Source: Theobroma cacao (Eukaryota > Streptophyta > Magnoliopsida > Malvales > Malvaceae). Taken from it: a stretch of 64,000 nucleotides of DNA. Shown in pieces: positions 23,428 to 34,150 of the stretch. Each line of letters begins with the position of its first letter. The stretch's first letter is position 1. The translations under genes were made by a program, and so were the position numbers. The DNA is taken from positions 3,500,634-3,564,633 of the forward strand of contig NC_030851.1 of the NCBI RefSeq assembly GCF_000208745.1, in the 5' to 3' direction. The notes under the pieces were generated by a model. That model did not search any database. It was not told the DNA's origin and was given only the letters and a program-made list of their open reading frames with translations.

Positions 23428-23544
23428 AAGGGGAGATTTACCGTTTACGCTGGAGAAAACCAAAGGAGACGCTTCCAAGTCCCAATTCCATGGCTGGAGC
23501 ATTTGAAAAATTCGGATCAAACTAGGCCTGGCAAAGCCTCATGA
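23428..23544 (+). pseudogene. SAUR relic e3 (longest copy)
   Basis: Best-preserved relic. KGRFTVYAGENQRRRFQVPI is followed by PWLEHLKNSD and then unrelated residues to a TGA at 23542-23544. An open frame continues upstream to 23323 but without SAUR N-terminal features, so it is not a gene. EHLKN sits where active paralogues have LNQPSF. Confidence 0.75.
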
Positions 23545-23735
23545 GAAACAAGAGCCAGAGAAAGAGAAAACAACTGGACATAATCCATTCAATTAGCTAT
23601 GAACCAAGAATCATACTGTAATTTTGTATTTTTCTGAAAAGCAAACAAGAAACTTTTATTCTATTTTTTTACCAATTGCAAATATCAATTTTAAGTCCTT
23701 TGTTTCTTTTCGCTATTTTTGTCATCTCTATTTCC

Positions 23736-23955
23736 TTTTTTTTTTTGTTTTTTGAAAAATTCTCTTCATTTCATGTCAAAACATGGGAGACCCCTCATAC
23801 ATGCCAAGACGAAGGAGCCGGACTGAGGAGACTTCAGCCTGGGCACTTTCCTGGGCAAAGTGGCTTACAAGAATATTGCCAGTAGCCTCACCCTGCCTTT
23901 CTATACAAAATTCTCAATATATTAACCCATGCACAGCAGTTATCTTCACCCAAAA
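23736..23955 (-). mobile_element. Poly(A) retro-insertion (220 bp, minus strand)
   Basis: Flanked by an exact 10-bp direct repeat CTCTATTTCC (23726-23735 and 23956-23965). The left end is T-rich (TTTTTTTTTTT then G and more T), that is, a poly(A) tail on the minus strand. The other units lack it and read GTCTGTTTCCGTTT at this place. On the minus strand an open frame of about 43 codons ends GMYEGSPMF and a stop, followed by ~50 bp of possible 3' UTR, so it may be a 5'-truncated retrocopy of an mRNA or the 3' end of a LINE. I do not recognise the encoded peptide. Confidence 0.72.
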
Positions 23956-25333
23956 CTCTATTTCCATTGATTGGCACTCGCAGAGTTGGTTAACTCATCA
24001 GTACAGTGCAAACATATATTAATTCACATATGACATACCTTTCTAATGATCATCGTGGACATATATTTTTTTTTTTGAATAGGCATTCAAGTAATCATTG
24101 TCTAGGTGCCCTTAAATGATTTTATAATGGATTAAACAGAGACAAGAGGCACCAAATTCTCTTTGAGATTTGAATTGAACACTTTTTTACTTTTTTTTAT
24201 TTAATCTGAATATATCGAAAACATGAAGATCAGTTTGGTTTTCAGATCGGATAAGAAATAAATTACTAAGAAATGGCCTTAAAAATAAAGAAGGTAAAGT
24301 GTGTGGTCCTTTCCTTGCAATATTTGTAACATTGATGGCTCGGCTACGAGATCATGCTCTAAGCCTCAAACGTTGCTGATTGCTCAAAATGCAACTAGAG
24401 TCACAACTGAAGAGAAAGTTTGAGGTGTGGTTGCCAATCTTTCGTTCTTTATTTGTCTGCAACTATTCGATCACTTCTTCAAATTTCAATTTGGCGGTTC
24501 GTGGTAGGTCTGGTTGTGACTGGAGGTACTAGTAGGGCGTCCTTCACGTGTACCTCACAGGGCTTTGTCTTGCAAGTTGATGCCTGGACTGGAACATTGA
24601 ATGCCAATATCATTGACATTAATAGTTCTTTGGAGGAGAAGAAATCCAAATGGAGTCAGAATTTGTGATCCAAAGAAAAGGGAGTTTTAGATATTTCTTA
24701 GGACTTACACCAATTAAATATAAATCCGTAACAAAAAATATAATTGATATTTGTCATAAAAATATCCTCTAAGCAACTAGTTAACAAAATCAAGAAAATA
24801 ACAAGTGTTTCATATCTCCACATCTCCCCGGTTTATCTCACAGTCTTCGAAATTATGTATTAATCCATGACATGTCCTTTAGTCCAATTCAGAAGTTGAT
24901 TGGTTCCGTTTAATCAGTAGACGTAGTTCGGTTACATTGCCAATTTCTTTTCTCAAAAATACCAGAACTAAAAAAAATAAAAAGGGCAAAAAATCAAGTT
25001 TCGACCACTTTCGCTTATGTACCATTGGTGTCAAATCGTTACGACCAAAACATAATGACCAAACATATTTTCTTTTTATAGTCAAGTCAACATAGAAGGT
25101 CACGTTAACCCATGTTATACGTTTTCTATCATTGTATGACAGATTATATCTCTCAGACTTTCCCACGAATGGCGTAGTAGTACTACTCTTCTATTATGAA
25201 ATAAAGCTTTTTACGGTCCAAATCTTCCATATTTGAGTGGGTCCTGAGTCGGTCTGTCTTACCGAAAGGGCTGGGCAACCTTTTCTTTCCTCTTTGCTGC
25301 TGGAATTCTTGATAAAGTGTTAGAAGACAAAAC

Positions 25334-25467
25334 CATGTGATCCCCTTATCAACCCATGTCTCTCTCATTACTAGCCAGACCCCAGTAACTGCCCCTTCAC
25401 CACTCAGTCCACATCCCTCACTTAATAGAGGAAACACATCCCTTGTACCCCTTTCATCTATATATAC
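25334..25467 (+). promoter_or_regulatory. A4 core promoter: CATGTG element and TATA box
   Basis: CATGTG 25334-25339 in AGAAGACAAAACCATGTGA; CTATATATAC 25458-25467. The distal TGTCTC of units 1-3 is mutated to TATCTC at about 25147-25152; the proximal one at 25357-25362 is kept. Confidence 0.68.
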
Positions 25468-25603
25468 AAGTGAGAATAAGTCCATTGGCAACACATATTT
25501 CCACATTCTCAAGTACTAGTAAAGTTGTTTGCCTACGCTTTCCAAGCTTTTTTAAGATCTTCCTCGTCTTCCCTTCCAGAGGCACACATCCATCACAAAA
25601 ACC

Positions 25604-25843
25604 ATGGCTATCCGCCTTCTTCGTGTTGTTAGTGCTAAGAAAGTTCCCAAGGGCTACTTCGCAGTTTATGTTGGAGAAAACCAGAAGAGGTTTGTGATAC
25701 CAGTGTCATTCTTGAACCAGCCTTCTTTTCAAGATTTGCTCGGCTTATCAGAAGAAGAGTTCGGATATAATCATCCTACTGGCGGTCTCAGAATTCCCTG
25801 CAATGAAGACATGTTTCTTGATGTCACCTCTCGCTTGAACTGA
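25604..25843 (+). CDS. SAUR family protein A4 (79 aa)
   Basis: Intact A-type [17 protein letters not shown] carries Leu6 instead of Pro6, which is otherwise constant in the A and C copies. Other changes are FGYNHPTGG for FGYSHPTGG and IPCNEDMF for IPCDEDxF. The ATG lies in CCATGGC, as in A2. Confidence 0.95.
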   Translation: MAIRLLRVVSAKKVPKGYFAVYVGENQKRFVIPVSFLNQPSFQDLLGLSEEEFGYNHPTGGLRIPCNEDMFLDVTSRLN

Positions 25844-27661
25844 TTACGAGAGAATTAACGCTAATCAGCCTATACAATTTTGTAGAGCAAACAAGCATCA
25901 CTAATACCATGTAAACAAACTTTTTTTCCCATCCTTTTTGCCTTGGGGAGCAGTTATAATTCTCCCTAAGTAGATAATTAGAGATGGTGTTACTGTAACC
26001 GTTCAATCAAATTGGAAAAGGACAGTATGATACGCATGATTCAATTGAAATTTTCGTTTCTTTTTGGAATTTCCTATGATCCACTTTTCCCTGTTTAATT
26101 TTTAATTTAATTGTATGTGATCTAACCTTGGTCTCAAATTACTTCATGCAACCAATTTACTTTTGCATATTAATGAGGTTCTCAAAAGGTTAAAAGCCTT
26201 CATAATATTCTTTGGATAGAAAAAAGGAAATTTTATTGGATAGATTTGACGATGAATTAAGATATTTAAAAAGATTTGGGATGTTAGGGCCAGCAAGCTA
26301 TTTTACAAGTAGATGACATTGCTGATAGCATCTCCAAAGCAGGCCCTAAATAATATAATTTGGCTCAAGGAAAGAAAATATAAAGAAGGGAGATAGGACC
26401 AAACCACATTCATCAGAAATATCACAAACTAAACTTGCCTAATCTGGACCTTCTTTTCATATTAATTATTCCATTGATACCAACATGATTCCATTTACAT
26501 GTTTTGATTACACCGTTAATGCTTAATCAACAAATTTAGTACTGTCAACGATAATCGTTTAGATTCTCCAACTCCATATCTGTAACAAATTAATTAGACA
26601 AATGACGGTATGCAACATCAAGTAGCTTTTATACCATTTCGAGTTAAACTCAGGGGACTACCAACTCCTTGCTTTTCTGCTTCATGTGATTAAGTAAATG
26701 GTATTCCTTCACCACATGCTCGGAATATGGTTGGGTAACAACCCCATTCTGATGACCAAGATCGTTGAACAAGTCAAATAGTTACTTGTAGGTTCAGCTC
26801 AGGAATTCACCCCCTGCACTATTGCTGCAACATTGTTGAAGGAAACTCAAAAAGGAAAAAAAAAATAAAGTCCATGACATGTAGCTTGAAAATGATTGTT
26901 TTTTATATATATATATATATATTCAGTCATTCTGCACCTATAATTAATTTTTTTAGTTGACTGATAGTTTCTCATATCTTCGACAATTTTTGCTGGATTT
27001 GATCATTCTGAGAACAAAATCACATGCTTGGTGGCTTAATGTTCCCAATAAATCTTTCATCTCTTTGAATTAGGTCCCAGTTCTTATCATCACTTCCCCA
27101 GGATGTGTCAAGCAGCAACATCACGTGAGCCGATGACTTGCTTGTTCTATATTGTCTGGAGGTGCAGTCGGTAACAGGGTAGAGATTGCAAGTAAATGGT
27201 TTTGACAGTGTGAATATGGTGATATAGACTAATCCACAAAATTGTCCCTACAATTTATCCATTAATAAAACGAAAGGATTACATTATCAGCAGCTGGTGC
27301 AAACAGATATCAATTCAGGGTGGGGCAGTCTCTGTCTTGTATTCTGAAGTGGTGGGTTATGACTTATGATCATCAATCTCAGAATAATAGAAAGAATATG
27401 AAATTTTATTTATCAACTTTTTTCATCTTTCTGGTAGGCAAATCCATGTGAATTGTGGTGGTTCTTTCCTGATAGATGTCAATGGACCACATTGACAAGT
27501 TTTGCTTCACTTGAAGCCAGAATGTAGGATTTATCATCTGCTCTATATATGCACTAATAGAAAGAATGCTTCCTACTGTCTGTTATATGTTTTAATGCAT
27601 TAGCTATTTAGAAGCCTTAGATACATATCCTGCCATTACATTTGTCAGTGACATAAGAGTT

Positions 27662-27941
27662 AAAAGTTTCCGAAATCCTGCACCTGTTCATGCTAAGCAG
27701 ATTATCCGAAGAGAGACTGCAGCTTCAGAAATTCCCAGAGGCCACCTTGCTGTTTACGTTGGTGAATCCCAAAAGAGGCGCTTTCTGATTCCTGTTTCAT
27801 TTCTTGAAGCACCCTTCATTTCAAGAACTGCCAAATCAGGCAGAAGCAGAGTTTGGCTTTGATCATCCAATGGGTGGTCTCATAATCCTTTGTGCAGAAG
27901 AAGCCTTCATTGAACTTGCTTGTAGTTTGAATTGCTCATGA
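27662..27941 (+). pseudogene. SAUR B4 pseudogene (start codon lost, 1-nt insertion)
   Basis: Aligned with B1, the ATG has become AAA at 27662-27664 (GTTAAAAGTTTCC for GTTATGGGTTTCC). The body reads [20 protein letters not shown] and then shifts frame at about 27795-27805, where an extra T appears in the SFLKHP region (TCATTTCTTGAAG). The tail encodes an [18 protein letters not shown] end in another frame and finishes with TGA at 27939-27941. Span 280 bp, one more than a multiple of three. KRRF is intact here, unlike B1. Confidence 0.87.
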
Positions 27942-29073
27942 GAGGCAACTACAATAAGATGATGGCTAGTCTAGTAAACAGTAACTTTCTGACTTTGTTG
28001 ACGGAAAAAGCTCAACCACAGTTTTGCATCGAGAGTAGTTACGTACCCCAAGTTTTTGTAAATTTCTCTATTTCTTTATCTAATTTTTTCTGTAAAAGAA
28101 AATTATAGTCAAAATTTACCACCCGAAGATGAATGAATTTTTTTTTTCTTCAGCTTTGTCCTCTCTTTTTGTCTTTGTTGTCCTTTTTTCCTAATGTCTA
28201 CATAGTATATTGATGTAATTAATTATAGGATTCACGTTTCAGTTCAGGAACCCGAATGCATGTATGCCGGGAGTCATCATGTATACTTGCCCTCCAATCC
28301 TACATTTAAATCTGTCCTTTAATACATATTACCCAAATATGCTCAGAAACGTGGGTTAAAAAAGGAGTCTTCTGTACAATCAAAAAATAAAAAACAGATT
28401 CTTCTGTAAGGTTACCCATATGGTTGGCGACATGTACCAGAAATTTCGTGAGTCGTCGGACTTAATCTTTCTCTCTCCACGGCATAACTTGATTGCAGCA
28501 GGACATAGACAACAATTAGGTTAAAGGAAAATCAGTTGGGTTCTGATGAGGTCTAATTGTAGCTTGTAGGACACATTTCAGGCGCTCTTCAGAAGGGTTT
28601 GTCTTACAAGTTAATCCGCCGAAGGAACACATGCATGTGATTTGAGTTGGGACGTGTTATAACTACTCCTTTAGCGGCTGCTAGCTTCGATGTTTGTTAC
28701 TTTTTAAGCTTTTGTATGGGTATAACAGCCTTGGACAAATTAGTCCTCCAAGATTGCATAAATCTTCAGCAGGACCAAAAAACTAGTCCAACTAGTATGG
28801 TCTACTGCTCTGAATAAACGACAATTAAATCAGGTGCAGATAACCAATTTATGCAGACTGAGAATTTCGTATGAAGATGCTTGTTAAGTAGACATCAAAT
28901 AGATTTATATCACATTTATATATCATGGACTTTTATCTCTAGAATTACATGATTTAAGTGGGTCCATTGATTGTTGGTCATTCTCAAAGAATGGCTGGGC
29001 AATAATGCATTCTAACAGATGTACATTACAATCAATAGTCACCTATTCTTGATGATCTGTTGGAAGACAAAGC

Positions 29074-29185
29074 CATGTGATTCTGAGCTTCTTATGTCTT
29101 TCAATCAAACCCCACCAGAATGCATCTTGACCACTCAATCTGTAGGTCATTAGTTTCCCATATGCATTCTTCCATCTATATATAC
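29074..29185 (+). promoter_or_regulatory. C4 core promoter: CATGTG element and TATA box
   Basis: CATGTG 29074-29079 in GGAAGACAAAGCCATGTGA; CTATATATAC 29176-29185. Promoter elements are intact although the gene is frameshifted. Confidence 0.68.
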
Positions 29186-29302
29186 AAGTGCATTATCCAC
29201 ACAACAGCCAAGGCATTCTCACATCCTCCTCGACTACCGAATCCTAACATTCTTGTTTCAAGTCTTCTCTGCTATTCTTCATACTCCAAATCACTAGTGG
29301 AA

Positions 29303-29710
29303 ATGGGTATCCGTGTCCCTAGAATTATGCATGCTAGGCAGATTTTTCGTCAGCCTAAACTTTTTGCAAATCAAGCAGCCTCCACCTCAACGGATGTTCC
29401 CAAAGGATACTTTTCAGTTTATGTTGGGGAGAGCGAGAAGAAGCGATTTGTAGTTCCAATTTCAGTCTTGAATCAGCCTTCATTTCAGAAATTGTTAAGT
29501 ATTGCTGAGGAAGAATTCGGATTCGATCATCCTATGGTGGTCTCACAATTCCTTGCAGAGAAGAGGTCTTCATTGATCTCACTACCCGCTTGCATTAGCT
29601 TGCTACAGCTAAAATTAAGTAATCAGCAGATACAATTTTTTTGTCCATTGATGTACATCGTTCTGTTTCTTTGGCAAAAAGAGAAGATGAGCAATTGTGT
29701 ACCCTTCTGA
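29303..29710 (+). pseudogene. SAUR C4, frameshifted (135-aa altered frame)
   Basis: Starts [19 protein letters not shown] and follows the C type through [11 protein letters not shown] (residue 78). One G is missing at about 29536-29538 (CCTATGGTGG for CCTATGGGTGG), so the GGLTIPC motif and terminal helix are lost. The ancestral stop would be TAG at 29596-29598. The shifted frame stays open for 57 codons and ends in a hydrophobic segment, [13 protein letters not shown], closely matching the tail C2 acquires by stop loss. The open frame also extends upstream to 29120 through the promoter, which is meaningless. I call it a pseudogene, but a 135-aa product remains possible. Confidence 0.8.
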
Positions 29711-29969
29711 CAAATTTTTTTAATACAAATTATACTGTTTCAATTATCAAATTTTGCTTTCAATTATTCTAATTAAAACATTGTTAAGTTGATGTTGCTC
29801 CTGTCCAAGATATAGTGTTATATTTTCATTTCTTTCAAAAGCTACTCGATAACGAATTTTCAGATACTATTAGGTATTGGAATAAAGAATACCTACAACT
29901 CTTTGATTTCTTGAGTCATTAACAAGACGTCAAGTTCCACTTCCGTCAAAATCCACTTATCTCCAATTT

Positions 29970-31325
29970 TGTAATATCCCTCACAAAAAAAAAAGTTTTA
30001 TTTGATAATTACAGACATGGCTTTTTTATTAATAAAAAAAAAAGAAAAGACTTTTTAAAAAATAGAATGGATATATTTTAGTTGGTGTCAGATTACGTTA
30101 TCACGTTTAAAAAGAAAATCTATCTTATCATGTTTAAAATAAAAACAATCAGTTTTATCTCAACACGTTTAAAATAAAAGCAATCAGTTGAAAGAAAAAA
30201 TAGAAATTAACTCAATTTTATATCATCAAGAGTCAGAAGAAGAAAGATAGAGAAAAGGGAAAAGTGTTAGAGGAATTTTTAATTATGGTATGAATAGGGT
30301 GGTATTTTCTTAGTTTAGGCACAAAAATCTTAAATTATTTTGTATTTCTTTAACTTTTATTTAAATTCGGCACTGTTTTGTGACTTTCCAGTGACATGAT
30401 GGGTACTGATGGAAAGGTCTTGAAAAGATCTTTCAAATTATTTTTGTAGCATCTCGTTTGGCTTTATGATTAAGAAAATATGAATTTTTGAAGTTGACTG
30501 AAAACTTGTTTTCAACAGTTTTGATGATCCGACTTTAGGTCACCGAAACTCCATATTCCGGTAACATTTTAAGTCGTTTCTTTAATGAATTTTATAGTAT
30601 GAAATGAGATGTTTAATTTGGCATCAATGGCTCGATTAGGGGCTTCTTGTGTTCAGAAAATTAAAGCCCCTAGTCGAGCCATTGATGCGAAATTAAACAT
30701 CTCATTTCATACTACAAAATTCGTCAAAAAAACGACCCAAAACGTTACCAGAATATGGAGTTCTAATGACCCAAAATCGGATCATCAAAACTGTTGAAAG
30801 CAAGTTTTCAATCAACTTCAAAAATTTATATCTTCCTAACCATAAAGCTAAACGAGATGTTACAAAAATCAATAAAAAGATCTTTTCAAGACTTTTTCAT
30901 CGGTACCCATTATGTCACCAGAAAGTCATTAGAACAGTGCCGTATTTGAATAAAAGTGAAAGAAACACAAAATAATTTAGGAATTTTGTGTCTAAACTAA
31001 AAAATACCACCCTATTCCTACCTTAATCAAAAATTCCTCGAACATTTTTCCCTTTTCTCTGTCTTTTTTCTTCCTCTCCTTGTTTTGACTGTCTTTCTCT
31101 TAAGTAAGACTAAATTAAAGACTAAATTAACTTCTATTTTTTTTTCAACTATTTGTTTTTCTTTTAAACGTGATAATATAATCTGATAACAACTAAAATA
31201 TATCTACTCTATTTTCTAAACAGTTTATTTTTATTAATAACTCCAGGGCTATATCTGTAATTATCAAATAAAACTTTTTTTTTTACTTTTTTTAAACAAT
31301 TTTTTTTTTTGTGAGGGGTATTACA
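29970..31325. repeat. Inverted repeat (arms ~660-675 bp, ~20-bp loop)
   Basis: Left arm 29970-30644, loop about 30645-30664, right arm 30665-31325. The outer ends are TGTAATATCCCTCAC and its near-complement GTGAGGGGTATTACA; the inner ends are AGGGGCT/AGCCCCT. Arms are similar but not identical, with scattered substitutions and small indels. A transcript across it could fold into a hairpin of more than 600 bp. Short open frames here are by-products of the repeat. Confidence 0.88.
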
Positions 31326-31559
31326 ATAGGCTAGCATATGGTATTAGTTTACTTTAAGATTGTTTAAATGTTATAAACTTTTTTAGTTACCTTAAATTAT
31401 TATTCAATATTTTATCTCAGTATCCTAATTTTGAGAATTATTATGTTTCATAAATTTATTTGACCCATTTAGTTAGTTGGTTAAGACATATGTTTTTAAG
31501 CTTTGCATGTCAATAAGATTATTTTTTACAGGTGTGTGCCTTAGGTCTGGAGCGTGACA
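29970..31559 (+). mobile_element. LTR-ended element with internal giant palindrome
   Basis: Starts TGTAATATCCCTCAC and ends GGAGCGTGACA, with exact 5-bp direct repeats AATTT on both sides (29965-29969 and 31560-31564). Units 2 and 3 show the empty site (CTCCAATTTTGTGTCTAAAC in unit 3). TG...CA ends and a 5-bp target duplication are LTR hallmarks, and the end sequences resemble those of plant Ty3/gypsy LTRs. Inside, 29970-30644 and 30665-31325 are inverted copies of each other. About 230 bp (31326-31559) follows the second arm and looks like the normal 3' part of the LTR. No coding sequence for retrotransposon proteins was seen. Confidence 0.82.
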
Positions 31560-32670
31560 AATTTTCTGTCTAAATATAGAACAATCGGGTAATAGCATTG
31601 GCAGCTCATTACAAAACTCCTCGCTCCAATTAAAAGCCTCGGATCCCACTCGCTTTCCTAGACAAAGTAATTCTAGTTTTTCCAAGAAAATGAGTGCACA
31701 AAAACGTTGAAAGAAACAAAATCAGGAATATCACTTATGCTATCGTTGTTAATTATTGGATAGCATTAACAAATTCCTGATAACAGTACTGGTTTGGCAA
31801 TTTGAAAATTAAAAAAAAATGAGAAAAATAAGAATTTCGAAAAAGATGAGCTTAAGTTAAATTTGGGTGGAAACGAACTCCGGCTTCATATGCCATAGGC
31901 TTTAGCGAAAAGGCCCTCAGCCCAACCCATTTTGCATCCTCAGGTATAAACCCTCTTAATTGGTGAGTAAAGGAGCAGGTTAGTAGACTTTGTCAGCTTG
32001 AAAATTTTCTTTTTGCTAAGAAAGTTGGTATTTTTTTGAAAAAGCAGCTAGGATACCATGAAGAGTCTTCTACTTTAATGGTAAGAGATTCGTTTTGGCA
32101 GAGGGGCTAGCTTAAAAGAGTCTGAACAAAATATTTACAATAATTCGAAGCGAACTTTTAACATATAAAATAGAAATCTTGGATTTCTGCGTGTACTTAG
32201 GTTAGAATTCCTACCCTCTGAATCATCGAGATCAACCCCAAACTTTTTCAAAATTGGAAACTATTTCGGAAAGGGTCATTTGCACCCAATTGTTGGAAAA
32301 ACTTAAATTTGCATTCCTTAGGTCCTAATAAAGAAAATAGCACTAACTAAGACAATAGAATGTCCAGAGTAGTTATGCTTTTCAGGAAGACAAGGACTAG
32401 ACCAATCATCTTTTCCCCTTTCCTTTAGAACGCCTTGATTTGTCCTCTGTTCAAATCGAAGCTCACGAAACATATTTCTTTAGCATGTTCCTAATCAAAA
32501 CGACAGTCAGTTAGGTTGGCATTATGTACGGCCGCCGAGCATCCAACTGTCGATTCCTAATCTTTAGCTTGTCTACCATTGGCCTTCACCCTACACGATA
32601 GGGCCTTTAACATACACATACAATATAAATCCCGAGGCCCCATCTTTGTTAATTAGCTAGTAAACAACAC

Positions 32671-32802
32671 CATGTGAAGGCCGAGGCTATCTCGAGTTAC
32701 GTCCCAAACAAGCAAACCCCAGAAAATGATTCTCAGCCTCTCAGTTTCACTTCAGCAATCATAGCATTTCCTGTAGGCTTTAACCATCCATCTATATATA
32801 TC
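32671..32802 (+). promoter_or_regulatory. D4 core promoter: CATGTG element and TATA box
   Basis: CATGTG 32671-32676 in AAACAACACCATGTGAAGG; CTATATATATC 32792-32802, 110 bp before the D4 ATG. Confidence 0.7.
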
Positions 32803-32911
32803 CCCTCATTTCTGTCGCAGACTCATCACACCCAGCTCACGAGTTTTCTTTATCTAGCAATTCTCTTTAATCTTTTCTTACTTGAAACTCTTAAATTTAT
32901 CATCAGAAGCA

Positions 32912-33202
32912 ATGGCTGCTCGTTTTCTTGCTAAGCAAATTTTGCGCCGTTCTGTTTTTGCTGCAAGTAAAGCAGCCTCAACAACTGGAGATGTAGTACC
33001 AAAAGGCTTCCTTGCAGTTTATGTTGGAGAGACCCAAAAGAAGAGATTTGTGGTTCCAGTAACTTTCTTGAACCAACCTTCATTTCAAGCTTTGCTGAGT
33101 AAATCTGAAGAAGAGTTTGGCTTTGATCATCCTATGGGTGGTTTGACAATTCCATGCAGAGAAGAGACTTTCGTTAACGTCACTTCCCAGTTGAACGGGT
33201 AG
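32912..33202 (+). CDS. SAUR family protein D4 (96 aa)
   Basis: Intact D-type [24 protein letters not shown], linker TTGDVVPKG, core [36 protein letters not shown] and VTSQLNG end. Ala3 is unique to this copy. It shares LSKSEEE with D2. The last complete gene of the array, 0.8 kb before its right edge. Confidence 0.95.
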   Translation: MAARFLAKQILRRSVFAASKAASTTGDVVPKGFLAVYVGETQKKRFVVPVTFLNQPSFQALLSKSEEEFGFDHPMGGLTIPCREETFVNVTSQLNG

Positions 33203-33349
33203 GAATAGGCAAGTCAATCAATCGAAGATTGCCTATTATAGAAGATGAATGACTCATCGCTTCTGCCCAGAATCATAATTGCGCCCTATTTTAAATGGTG
33301 GAACATCTGCAAAAGGTCATTCATTTTTCAAGTACCATGGGGTGACTTA

Positions 33350-33414
33350 AAGGGGAGATAAACCATTTACGCTGGAGACGCTTCCAAGTCCCAATTCCAT
33401 GGTTGAAGTATCTG
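33350..33414 (+). pseudogene. SAUR relic e4 (most decayed)
   Basis: Same relic as e1-e3 but with a TAA directly after KGR and about 14 bp lost, so that the YAG codons join directly to RRFQVPI. Only the alignment with the other three relics makes it recognisable. Confidence 0.6.
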
Positions 33415-34030
33415 AAAAATTGGGATCAGATTGGGCCTGGCAAAGCCTCATGAGAGACGAGTCAGAGAAGATGAAAACAACTGGACATAATCTATTCAAA
33501 TTAGCCATGAATCAAGAATCATATTGTAATTTTGTATTTTTCTGAAATGAGAACAAGAAAATTTTATTCTATTCATTTATCAATTGCAAATATCAAAATC
33601 TCTGTTTCCGTGTTATAAGCACTCGCATGAGTTAGCTAACTCATCACAGTGCAAGCATATATTGATATACTTATGACAACCCTTTTTAATAATCATCAGG
33701 GCCATATTTGCTATACCCTGAAGTCTACAAAAAGCCAAAGATCATATAAGGCTTAGCATTCAAGATATCATTGTCTAGGTGCTCTTTTGTAATTGATCTT
33801 GCCCTTAAATCATCTATCCTGAGTATGGATCAAAAAGAGGGAAGGAGGCACAAAAGTCTCTTTGAGATTTGATTTGTAGCTTTGTTTACCTTTACTTGTT
33901 TAATTCTCAATTTATTGAAAACATGAAGGTTAGTTTTGTTTGATATTTCAGATCAGACAAGGAGTAAATTTTAAGAATTACCCTTAGAAATAATTGAGGT
34001 AAAGTGTGTGGTCCTTCCCTGTTACTGTGT

Positions 34031-34150
34031 ATGGCAGAGGAAGAATATGGATTTGATCATCTGATGGGTGGTTTAACAATTCCCTGCACAGAAAGCGATT
34101 TCATTGAGCGTACATCTCACCTGGGTGGATTTTCACTTGCACTAGAATAA
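34031..34150 (+). pseudogene. SAUR 3'-end fragment at the array edge
   Basis: Encodes the C-terminal third of a [24 protein letters not shown], then [13 protein letters not shown], a short tail and TAA. There is no VPKG or VYVGE half upstream; instead the sequence before about 34018 is the D4 downstream spacer. It therefore appears to be cut at the array breakpoint. Its residues ([12 protein letters not shown]) differ from A-D, so it came from another SAUR. The ATG is just the Met of the helix and not a real start. Confidence 0.82.

Larger units (their letters stand above)
16337..25070 (+). repeat. Tandem array unit 3 (A3-B3-C3-D3-e3)
   Basis: Third copy of the unit, lengthened by two insertions: a solo LTR at 21952-22417 and a poly(A) retro-insertion at 23736-23955. 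Spacers 17133-18800, 19162-20380, 20917-21946, 22423-22740 and 23970-25060 show no other gene I can support. Units 3 and 4 share sequence around 21780-21900 and 32170-32290 that is different or missing in units 1 and 2, which suggests that 3 and 4 are sister copies in this stretch. Confidence 0.8.
25071..34018 (+). repeat. Tandem array unit 4 (A4-B4-C4-D4-e4), 3' truncated
   Basis: Fourth copy. Similarity to the spacers after D1-D3 stops at about 34018, within GTGTGTGGTCCTTCCCT, where the sequence switches to a SAUR 3' fragment. It contains the 1590-bp palindromic LTR element (29970-31559) and a ~130-bp extra segment near 32030-32165. Spacers 25844-27540, 27942-29050, 31565-32660 and 33415-34018 hold no other gene I can support. 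A (TA)n run lies at about 26903-26922. Confidence 0.8.

Noticed and set aside
30609..30975. Two open frames within the palindromic element
   Set aside because: They lie in the inverted arms, overlap in different frames and have no domain. The repeat structure explains them.
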